This document shows positions 8,405-15,517 of a DNA stretch of 64,000 nt, piece by piece (position 1 is the stretch's first letter; each line of letters begins with the position of its first letter). The translations under genes and the position numbers were made by a program. This DNA comes from Desulfomonile tiedjei DSM 6799 (lineage in GTDB: Bacteria; Desulfobacterota; Desulfomonilia; Desulfomonilales; Desulfomonilaceae). Location of the stretch: positions 1,798,001 through 1,862,000 of the forward strand of contig NC_018025.1 in the NCBI RefSeq assembly GCF_000266945.1, written 5' to 3'. Under the pieces are notes generated by a model. The model was not told the origin of the DNA. It did no database searches and saw only the letters and a list, made by a program, of their open reading frames with translations.

Positions 8405-8590
8405 TTTCAAAGCGTAATATCCGGGAACCTTTTTTGTAAAAAAGGTTCCCGGACCCTCCAAAAAACTTTTAGCACTCGCCCAAGCCCATAGTTTTTCGAT
8501 AGAAAAACCATGGGCTTGGGCGCATATTAAAAGTTCTTGGGAAGGGTCTGGGAAACACTTCTTACAAGAAGGGTTTCCCAGATTTTATCT
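8405..8590. repeat. Family G multi-hairpin element
   Basis: Three palindromes are nested in an outer inverted repeat. A perfect 15-bp hairpin with loop GT spans 8421-8452. A second hairpin built on CGCCCAAGCCCAT and ATGGGCTTGGGCG spans 8477-8522. A third spans 8549-8580 (TGGGAAACACTTCTT arm). The outer arms run from GGACCCTCC near 8451 to AAGGGTCTGG near 8550. A related element with different stem sequences but the same skeleton (AACTTTT, CACTCG) lies at 41100-41275. Confidence 0.7.
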
Positions 8591-8633
8591 CTTTGAATGC
8601 GCATCGGTATCAAATACGCTGCGGAGGTTCTCT

Positions 8634-9410
8634 ATGAACTATCAGAACATTCTGGTTGAAACTCAGGACGCGATCGGAACGCTTACGCTCAATTCACCCA
8701 AGACCTTCAATGCGCTTTCCAGGAACATGATCGGAGAAATCATCGCAGCTCTCGAGGATTTTGCATCCACTGATTCGGTGAAAGTGCTCATTGTCAAATC
8801 GAGCGCCAAGCACTTCTGTTCGGGTCACAATCTTTCGGAAATGATTGACGGCTCCCTTTCAGAGTACAAATTCATATTCGAGCAGTGCACCCGGATGATG
8901 ACGCTTGTTCACGAAATTCCTCAAACCGTGATAGCTCAGGTGCATGGTGTAGCAACAGCAGCCGGTTGTCAGCTCGTCGCAACCTGCGATCTTGCCATAG
9001 CCGACACAACTGCCAAGTTCGGGACTCCTGGTGTAAGAATCGGGCTCTTCTGCACTACTCCCATGGTTGCATTGTCCAGGGCAGTGGGCAGGAAGCGTGC
9101 TCTGGAAATGCTTCTCACCGGACGCCTCATTTCAGCGGAAGAAGCCGAAAATTACGGGCTCGTAAACAGGGTCGTTTCTGAAGAGGCGCTGGAGAGCACG
9201 TGCATGGATATGGCCAAAGCTATTGCTGAAGCGAGTCCTCTCGTGCTTCGCCTCGGGAAACGTGCGTTTTACGATCAGATCGAATTGGATGAACCAAGGG
9301 CGTACGATTATGCGACCAATCTTATTACTCTCAATCTCATGGCCGAAGATGCGCAGAACGGGATAAAGGCGTTTCTCGAGAAACGAAAGCCGGTCTGGAC
9401 AGGACGTTAA
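8634..9410 (+). CDS. Enoyl-CoA hydratase/isomerase family protein
   Basis: The protein has 258 residues; GCGGAGG lies upstream of the ATG. Crotonase fold: the oxyanion-hole motif SAKHFCSGHNLSEM and the second CoA/oxyanion motif HGVATAAGCQLVATCDLAIA are clear. The usual catalytic Glu positions (about 144/164 in rat crotonase) fall in TAKFGTPGVRIGLFCTTPMV, where the canonical glutamates are not obvious. It may therefore be an isomerase, hydrolase or specialised hydratase rather than a standard beta-oxidation hydratase. It is monocistronic between the family G and family A elements. Confidence 0.85.
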   Translation: MNYQNILVETQDAIGTLTLNSPKTFNALSRNMIGEIIAALEDFASTDSVKVLIVKSSAKHFCSGHNLSEMIDGSLSEYKFIFEQCTRMMTLVHEIPQTVIAQVHGVATAAGCQLVATCDLAIADTTAKFGTPGVRIGLFCTTPMVALSRAVGRKRALEMLLTGRLISAEEAENYGLVNRVVSEEALESTCMDMAKAIAEASPLVLRLGKRAFYDQIELDEPRAYDYATNLITLNLMAEDAQNGIKAFLEKRKPVWTGR

Positions 9411-9440
9411 CACCATGAAGAATCAACAATTTTATAACAA

Positions 9441-9610
9441 TTGCCAAAATTAATATCTGATTAAGGATGGGGGTATTGGTGGGTGCCGGCCTCCGTGCCG
9501 GCACATCTTCAATATAATAAATGATATCAATATAATAGATCGACAGAGACGCCGGTCCCCACTGATATCTTGAATTGGAGCGTAAGATAAAACGTCAGAA
9601 TTTTTGACAA
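9441..9610. mobile_element. Family A element (MITE-like), complete copy of 170 bp
   Basis: Begins TTGCCAAAAT and ends ATTTTTGACAA, imperfect terminal inverted repeats. Internal palindromes include GTGCCGGCCTCCGTGCCGGC and CGCCGGTCC. It has the same length and about the same sequence as 59851-60020 and 24841-25008. It has no coding capacity, so a transposase supplied elsewhere would be needed. Confidence 0.7.
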
Positions 9611-9630
9611 TCAGTATAAATGGGAAAAAT

Positions 9631-10308
9631 CTAGAGACTGCTTTCGGCTTCCTTCAAAAGATTTTGAAGATCCGATTCCCGACCGATCACTACGAGCACA
9701 TCACTGGGTTTTATCCTGAAACCCGGGCCCGGCAAGAAAATGAAACTTGGCGGAACCAATTCCTTCACCGCGATGACAAACACGCCGTATTTATCTCGAA
9801 CGTTCAGCTCTTGCAACGTATGCCCGTGGAAAGAGTCGGGCGGTGCAATATCCATGACGCGGAAATCCTCTGCAAGAGGAATAAAGTCGAGCAGATTCGG
9901 ATTGGCAATTTGTGCAGCAAGCCTTTGAGCAGTCTCACGTTCCGGGAAAATGGTCTCCGTAGCGCCAACCGCTCGAAGAATAGCTGCATGATCCTCTGTC
10001 ACAGCTTTTGCTCGGATGGTCTTTATTCCGATCCTTTTCAGATGGAGAGTGCAGAGAATACTTGCTTCCATACTTTCTCCCAGACTTACGATTGCCTCAT
10101 CGAAATCCGGGGTGACGAGCGAACTGAGGGTTTGGAAGTCTTTGGCATCAATAATGAGAGCGCGCTGCACTTCATCAACGATCAGGTTTACTCTCGCCTC
10201 ACTGCTATCAAGGGCCAAGACTTCGCAGTGCTGGGCCAATTCTCTGGCGATATGGCTTCCGAACTGACCCAATCCCACAACACAAATCAGTTTTTGTCCG
10301 GATTTCAT
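9631..10308 (-). CDS. KtrA/TrkA-type K+ uptake regulatory subunit (RCK)
   Basis: The protein has 225 residues. The N-terminal Rossmann RCK domain has GxGxxG in VVGLGQFGSHIARELA with an acidic ligand ALDSSEARV, which would bind NAD(H) or ATP/ADP. An RCK_C/TrkA_C domain follows (DFIPLAEDFRVMDI, KPSDVLVVIGRESDL). The single RCK pair and 225-residue length fit KtrA rather than the duplicated E. coli TrkA. Its start overlaps the stop of the channel gene by four bases, so the two are translated together. It forms a cytoplasmic ring that gates the channel. Confidence 0.9.
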   Translation of the reverse strand: MKSGQKLICVVGLGQFGSHIARELAQHCEVLALDSSEARVNLIVDEVQRALIIDAKDFQTLSSLVTPDFDEAIVSLGESMEASILCTLHLKRIGIKTIRAKAVTEDHAAILRAVGATETIFPERETAQRLAAQIANPNLLDFIPLAEDFRVMDIAPPDSFHGHTLQELNVRDKYGVFVIAVKELVPPSFIFLPGPGFRIKPSDVLVVIGRESDLQNLLKEAESSL

Positions 10309-11687
10309 CCGATCATTACTCTCCCTTTAGGGTAACTCACCTGAACAGGGGATCTGGGAAACATCCACAGAGTTATCGTAAGAGGTCCCAGTCTGCCCAT
10401 GAACATGGTTGCGCTGATCCACAACTTTCCCGCAATGGAAAGATTCGGCGTAACTCCAGTTGAAAGTCCCACAGTTCCAAATGCCGATATTTGTTCAAAA
10501 AACAGGTGCAACGAATCCACTCTTAAGTGGGTTTCAGTCTGATACAAGAGCAGAATACCGATAACATTCCAGACTGTCGCCACAGCAATCAACAGATCGG
10601 TACGTCCTACCAGTTCTTGAGACAAGCGCCGGTCCATCAAATGGACATCGGTGTCCCCGTACACTCCTGAACGCAGCCGTGCAAGCCAGATGGCCACGGA
10701 GGTGGTTTTGATCCCGCCCGCGCATGAACCAGGCGATCCTCCAACAAACATAAGCACAATGAGGATAAAGAGCGATCCGGAAGGCAGCAGACCAATATCG
10801 ACAGTGTTGAACCCGGCTGTCCGGGAAGTGACGGATTGGAAAACCGCATTCATTCCTTTGTCGTACCATGTAGTCTCCTCAGGGGTGAGACCCGAGGCCA
10901 TCAACATGAAAGTGCCACCCACAAGCAGAATTGAAGTGACGTACATGACCACTCTACTATGAAATGAAAACCGTCTCTCTCTATAGCGCATTACCGGAAA
11001 AAAACCGAAACGTCGGCCCCCGGCAATCCACAATTCATGAAGAACCATGTATCCGAGTCCGCCCAGCACAATGAGAGCCATAATTACGAACAGCACCACA
11101 AAATCGTGTCTCAGACCGATAAGGCTATCGCTACGAATGGAAAAACCGGCGTTACAGAAGGCCGATATGGAGTGAAATACAGAACTCCACAGAGCTTCGC
11201 CGAAATCCATGTTCGGAATGAAACGGATAAACAAGAAAAAAGCACCCAGAGCCTCAATGCCGAACGTGAGTAATAAAATTGTTGCGAATGTTCGTTTGAA
11301 CTCAGCACCCACATCTTGCTGAAAAAAAGAATCATGCACCACCGCCTGGGTTTGCAGGGAAAGCCTTCTGCCAAGAATCTGGAATGCGAGCGATGCGAAC
11401 GTCATGACCCCCAGACCGCCGATCTGAATAAGAAAGAGAATGACCGCCTGACCGAAGAATGTGTAGTCAGTGGCAGTATCGACTACTATCAACCCGGTGA
11501 CACAAACTGCAGATGTTGCAGTAAAGAGAGCATCCACGAATCCGATTTTATTCTGGGTTTGGGCCCAGGGAAGCATGAGGAACAGGGCTCCGATGAGGAT
11601 TACTCCCGCGAAGCTTCCCACCAGGATTGTCTGGGGCGATCCGAGAAATCTCAAGAACGGATTATTCATCTTGGAAAAGAAAGCCAT
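10305..11687 (-). CDS. KtrB/TrkH-type K+ (Na+) transporter membrane subunit
   Basis: The protein has 460 residues with about ten hydrophobic segments. The four pore-loop repeats of the superfamily of K+ transporters are visible, each with a central Gly: TSAVCVTGLIVV, SISAFCNAGFSIR, TSRTAGFNTVDIG and ISAFGTVGLSTGVTPN. It sits in the inner membrane and imports K+ for turgor and pH control. It is the first gene of the pair with the RCK subunit. Confidence 0.92.
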   Translation of the reverse strand: MAFFSKMNNPFLRFLGSPQTILVGSFAGVILIGALFLMLPWAQTQNKIGFVDALFTATSAVCVTGLIVVDTATDYTFFGQAVILFLIQIGGLGVMTFASLAFQILGRRLSLQTQAVVHDSFFQQDVGAEFKRTFATILLLTFGIEALGAFFLFIRFIPNMDFGEALWSSVFHSISAFCNAGFSIRSDSLIGLRHDFVVLFVIMALIVLGGLGYMVLHELWIAGGRRFGFFPVMRYRERRFSFHSRVVMYVTSILLVGGTFMLMASGLTPEETTWYDKGMNAVFQSVTSRTAGFNTVDIGLLPSGSLFILIVLMFVGGSPGSCAGGIKTTSVAIWLARLRSGVYGDTDVHLMDRRLSQELVGRTDLLIAVATVWNVIGILLLYQTETHLRVDSLHLFFEQISAFGTVGLSTGVTPNLSIAGKLWISATMFMGRLGPLTITLWMFPRSPVQVSYPKGRVMIG

Positions 11688-11721
11688 GCTCAGCGACCAT
11701 CCCTCATGGTTGCAGGTTGTT

Positions 11722-12912
11722 TCATTTCGGCAGGGAAGCCCTGGCAGAATCTTTTATAGGAAAACTCAATATTAGTCCAATGACAGGGAGTACCATAATG
11801 GACTGCAAAGCAGTCGGAACTCCGTATATATCGGCGATAGTACCGAGAATGGTAACTCCTATTCCGCCCGTTCCTATAGCGAATCCAACCATGAGGCCGG
11901 AAGCTACCCCAAGATTTTTGGGGAGAAGTTGCTGTGCCATGACAATCGTTACCGTGAAGCTTGAAATCAAGAGAGTCCCGAAAACTCCGAGAGCAATGAA
12001 CAGCATAATGCCGTCAGCCATAAAGACAACCGGAAAAAAGAGCGACGTCGCAGTCAAGGAAAGAATCAGGAATTTTCTGTGACCCCATCGATCGGCGAGC
12101 AAAGATCCGATTATCGTACCTACCACACCTCCAAGGAGGAACACCGAAACAAGCTTACCTGCATACATGGGATCGCCCTTGAGATAATCGATATAATAAA
12201 ACGGGATGTAGGTCATCAATCCTATCTGAGTCCAGGATCTCATGACCACGGTCATAATGAGGAGAAAGAGCGAAAAATGGGCCCCTGAAGGAGTGGGAAT
12301 CTCCAGAGCTTTTTCTTTCCCGGCACTGGACGAGGAATTCTCGGTCACTGTTCCCCATGTGTAACCGATCATCCCGAGAAAGACTAAAGAAAAGACAAAC
12401 ATTCCAGGAAGAAAACTGAATCCGTACGTTCCGATAACAAACAATGAGAGTAGCGGTCCCAGGGCAAATCCGAGATTTCCACCCACGGAAAACACGGACA
12501 TACCTGCTGCCATTTTGTCGCCGGTAAAGAAATGGGCAGTCTTGTATCCTTCGGGATGGAAAGAGGCAACTCCGAGACCGCTGACGATTACCAATGCAAT
12601 TACTGCCCAGTAGCTTGTGGGAATGGATAGCAATGACAATCCCAGTCCTGCACAAACGCAGCCTGCCGGCAGCAGGAAAGATTTTTCTTTTTTGTCCGAC
12701 AAGTACCCGAACAATGGCTGTATGACAGATGAAGTCAAATTGGATGCCAACATGATTGCGCCGGTCATCGTGTACGTGAGCGCCAATTTCTCCTTCAAAA
12801 AAGGAAGAATAGCGGGAAGGGCGCCCTGGTATATATCCGTGATTAGGTGCCCTGCAGACAAGATAAGAAGAATTTTCAGGTTGAAAACGCGGTGTTCGGT
12901 ATTCGATGTCAT
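11722..12912 (-). CDS. Major facilitator superfamily transporter, fosmidomycin-resistance (Fsr) type
   Basis: 396 residues from the ATG at 12910-12912, which has TTGGAG 7 bases upstream; a start nine codons earlier lacks such a site. About twelve transmembrane segments. LFGYLSDKKEKSFLLPAG matches the MFS loop 2-3 motif, and DIYQGALPAILPFLKEKLAL with FHPEGYKTAHFF resembles the Fsr branch. The role is probably drug or metabolite efflux; the substrate is unknown. It is monocistronic and reads toward the K+ transporter genes. Confidence 0.85.
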   Translation of the reverse strand: MTSNTEHRVFNLKILLILSAGHLITDIYQGALPAILPFLKEKLALTYTMTGAIMLASNLTSSVIQPLFGYLSDKKEKSFLLPAGCVCAGLGLSLLSIPTSYWAVIALVIVSGLGVASFHPEGYKTAHFFTGDKMAAGMSVFSVGGNLGFALGPLLSLFVIGTYGFSFLPGMFVFSLVFLGMIGYTWGTVTENSSSSAGKEKALEIPTPSGAHFSLFLLIMTVVMRSWTQIGLMTYIPFYYIDYLKGDPMYAGKLVSVFLLGGVVGTIIGSLLADRWGHRKFLILSLTATSLFFPVVFMADGIMLFIALGVFGTLLISSFTVTIVMAQQLLPKNLGVASGLMVGFAIGTGGIGVTILGTIADIYGVPTALQSIMVLPVIGLILSFPIKDSARASLPK

Positions 12913-13085
12913 ATTTCGCTCCAACGGGCAGTTATACACTATCCGCAGGAACCCCGAAAGGATCGCCTCTCTCTACTCGTGATCATGGGACATATCGTGA
13001 AAAGGGTAGGGATTTCAGTGTGGAAACTATGTTCGTTCTTGATAAGAGATAACTGACGGATAATTGGATTTCTTAAATTCGGCTG

Positions 13086-13745
13086 TTACATTTTTCTGGA
13101 TTCTGAATCCAATGTCTTGAGGAATGCGTGGAGAGAATACATGTCGTACTCTGAAATTTCGCTTATCTTGAAACCGGCTACCGGTCGTCCGAGATAGGTT
13201 GCCACCCACCTGCATTCCGCTTTCAACTCGAATGGGTCCAGAAGACCGAGGTCATCTCCCAGAACCGCGAGCTGCGTCATTTGCCCCACGACTGCATCCA
13301 TCCCTACCACTGCGAGACCGTTTTCGGCCACATCTTTGATTGTGCCCTTGTTGCGAGAATTCACTGAATCCTGCACAGGTACTGCAATTCCTATAGGACG
13401 TCGCTGTGCTTCTCTTCTATCCGCCGGGATCGAATCCTCCGTCCGACTGCGCCACCGGTCGATTTCATCTGCAGTGAGCAAGTTCTCCTGCAGGAGAACC
13501 TTAAGCGAAGCGCGCACTCCTTCTGAAGAGAGCTGATATTTTTCCATCAACTGTGAATCTTTTATTCCTGCCTGGATGTCCTGAGCAAGCGTACGAGCAA
13601 CATGAGACCGCTCGTCGAGAATTTGCTTAATCGTCTTGGCTATGCCTTTCTTGGAAATATTATACTTTTCCATGAGCTGATCCGGGGTCATGCCCGATTT
13701 AATATCGTCCATTATTTCTCGAGCCTTGATTTTGCGAATCGACAT
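13086..13745 (-). CDS. Tandem HTH-like repeats plus PilZ domain protein
   Basis: 219 residues from the ATG at 13743-13745, preceded by AAGGGGGAAG. Two similar helical units come first: IMDDIKSGMTPDQLMEKYNI followed by SKKGIAKTIKQIL, then TLAQDIQAGIKDSQLMEKYQ followed by LSSEGVRASLKVLL. Each resembles a small helix-turn-helix unit. The second half begins RREAQRRPIGIAVPV and continues IKDVAENGLAVVGMDAVVGQ, which has the RxxxR...(D/N)xSxxG pattern of PilZ c-di-GMP-binding domains in weakened form. It is probably a cyclic-di-GMP-responsive adaptor or DNA-binding protein. A divergent paralogue lies at 14234. Confidence 0.65.
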   Translation of the reverse strand: MSIRKIKAREIMDDIKSGMTPDQLMEKYNISKKGIAKTIKQILDERSHVARTLAQDIQAGIKDSQLMEKYQLSSEGVRASLKVLLQENLLTADEIDRWRSRTEDSIPADRREAQRRPIGIAVPVQDSVNSRNKGTIKDVAENGLAVVGMDAVVGQMTQLAVLGDDLGLLDPFELKAECRWVATYLGRPVAGFKISEISEYDMYSLHAFLKTLDSESRKM

Positions 13746-14233
13746 GACTTCCCCCTTCACTTCATCGCCACGTGGTTGAGAGCATCAACCGCTGAATGTA
13801 GTAATTAAAAAAACAATCTATAATTAGATCACGGTACCATTAACCAAAAACTTAAGTGAAACCAATCTGTACAGTACACCATAGGCTACGACGGCTCTCC
13901 CGTCAAGATTTCATTGTACAGATTTATTCGGAACGAGTCCGAGAATTCCATTGGCATCAGCAAAATCAGGACTAATTCCAATGCGTTTTCATGCGAGTAA
14001 TGTCGGGAAGCGGATCGGTTGCCGGCTCCGGTGGATCTCCTCCGCTACGGACGGCGCAGTCTTACTTCGCTTCAGAGACCCACCGCAGCCGGTTTGAGCA
14101 TTGTCTTCTTTGATAGCGCATTGGAATAACATGCCCGACCACGCGCTGCTCGAAAGATACTTTACAAGCTGCTTCAAATAGAAGAAACTAGGTTCCGAGC
14201 CGGTTTTTCAGCAGTTCCATAAGCGGGGGCCAA
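13746..14233. other. Gene-free gap with a family H palindrome
   Basis: The gap separates the divergent HTH-PilZ genes and presumably holds both promoters; I cannot pick them with confidence. At 14022-14092 CCGGCTCCGGTGGATCTC pairs with GAGACCCACCGCAGCCGG (16 of 18), a palindrome resembling 58391-58461. Confidence 0.5.
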
Positions 14234-14794
14234 ATGCGTACCTTGAAAGCTAAGCACGTTGTTGCTGATTTCCGAGCAAGATTGACTGATTTCGAATTGA
14301 TGGCGAAATATGACCTGTCTTTAGAAGAGCTCGAAAAAGTACTCGCGCAACTCGTCAAAGCAGGACTATTGAGACCGGCGGAACTGTACGAACGAGGACT
14401 TTTCTATGACGAGCCTCAAAATAGAGTGCTGACCAGGAGTAGCGGACGAGTCTATCTGAGGGTTCCCATTCCCATTTGTCTTCTGGACGATCCTACTCGC
14501 GCGGGGTTTCTTACGGATTTGTCATACAAAGGCTTTCGTACTCGCATGTTAAATATTCAAGAAGGGGAGGAGGCCACGTTTCTCGTGCGCGCAGATGAGG
14601 TAACTCAGCTCAAAGCATTCGAACTTACCGCAATATGCATATGGGTGAATCCGGGCGAAAGAAGACCCCAGGACTTTCAGGCCGGTTTTTCCATCACCCG
14701 GATCGAACCGGAAGAAGTGCAAAAAATTGACTCACTGATGACACTCTTGTCATTTGGCGATCGTAATCTCATGCGAAAGAAAACCAGCACTTGA
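14234..14794 (+). CDS. Single HTH-like unit plus PilZ-like domain protein
   Basis: The protein has 186 residues. The N-terminus HVVADFRARLTDFELMAKYD, then LSLEELEKVLAQLVKAGLL, aligns with the repeat units of the divergent neighbour, but only one copy is present. A PilZ-like half follows (SSGRVYLRVPIPICLLDD, FLTDLSYKGFRTRMLNI, FELTAICIWVNPGERRPQDF). The two genes look like diverged paralogues. Function not established; c-di-GMP binding is an inference from the fold and the residual DLSYKG motif. Confidence 0.65.
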   Translation: MRTLKAKHVVADFRARLTDFELMAKYDLSLEELEKVLAQLVKAGLLRPAELYERGLFYDEPQNRVLTRSSGRVYLRVPIPICLLDDPTRAGFLTDLSYKGFRTRMLNIQEGEEATFLVRADEVTQLKAFELTAICIWVNPGERRPQDFQAGFSITRIEPEEVQKIDSLMTLLSFGDRNLMRKKTST

Positions 14795-14856
14795 TACCGC
14801 GAAGAATTCCGGAATCTTGTTCAAAGCTGACCTGAAAATAACGAACTTAGACTGAA

Positions 14857-15110
14857 TGCCAAAGATTCTGACGTTTATACCGATTCTCGAAAGTAATCAC
14901 GGATTGTGAAGAGCAGTTCCCAGCAATTGGTAGCGCCGGCCTCTGTGCCGGCGAACAATTCACCAAACAAATCAATAAGTTCTTGCCGGCAGGGACGCCG
15001 GCGCTACTGATTCTTCTCATTGCAGGCATTGGATTCCGTCAAGATTTTCGATAACCGCTATATCTCACGCTCAGATTCAAGATATCAGTGGGGACCGGCA
15101 TCCCAGCGTC
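14857..15110. mobile_element. Family A element interrupted by a family B element, right end lost
   Basis: The left part, ATGCCAAAGATTCTGACGTT (14857-14875), and the right part, TCTCACGCTCAGATTCAAGA with AGTGGGGACCGGC (15063-15110), are the two sides of a family A sequence. A family B element is inserted at a TA. The intact junction TCTGACGTTTATCCCACGC can be read at 61566-61584. Confidence 0.6.
14876..15062. mobile_element. Family B element (MITE-like), 187 bp
   Basis: Bounded by TATA at both ends. The left terminus TATACCGATTCTCGAAAG and the right terminus read in reverse (TATAGCGGTTATCGAAAATC) are imperfect inverted repeats. Internal palindromes use GTAGCGCCGGC and GCCGGCGCTAC. A second copy in the opposite orientation is at 26593-26778. 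TA duplication on insertion would be typical of mariner-type or small TA-targeting elements. Confidence 0.65.
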
Positions 15111-15116
15111 CCGGAG

Positions 15117-15200
15117 GTGTCTCAAATCGAATACGCAACAAATCGTGCCACGATTCGCCATCGTTGTAGGGGTAGGTCTCGAAGGCTGCCTCAAAACTTT
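15117..15200. repeat. Partial family C element
   Basis: GTGTCTCAAAT and AAATCGTGCCACGATTCGCC match, in inverted order, the interior and end of the family C element at 43032-43253. The remainder of the 14795-15517 gap is occupied by family A, B and F repeats, with no gene. Confidence 0.5.
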
Positions 15201-15305
15201 CTAATCGTTTAGGATGTGGGTAAGCAGAAAAGTCAACACCAGAACGACTCGACAGTGAATAACAAGAATCCTTGGGGTCCTCATGGTTAGTGCGACTTTA
15301 GTGCT

Positions 15306-15394
15306 TGTCATTGCGAGCAAAGCGAAGCAATCGCCTGAAATTAAGCGCTTGAGGACTAGGCGATTGCCACGTCGCTGCGCTCCTCGCAATGACA
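15306..15394. repeat. Family F palindromic repeat
   Basis: TGTCATTGCGAGCAAAGCGA with AGCAATCGCCT is matched at the right end by AGGCGATTGCC and GCGCTCCTCGCAATGACA, giving a long imperfect hairpin. This kind of TGTCATTGCGAG palindrome is a common intergenic repeat in bacteria. It lies downstream of the CoA-transferase gene. Confidence 0.6.
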
Positions 15395-15517
15395 ACATTT
15401 GAGTACGATTTCGATGCTATTTCGTGGCAGAGGCATCCCGCGAAACGCCGAACGCGTGCCTACCCAAATTCGGGTAATCCCGACGCCAACCGAATGCAAA
15501 TGGCCCTTCTTTTCGGA

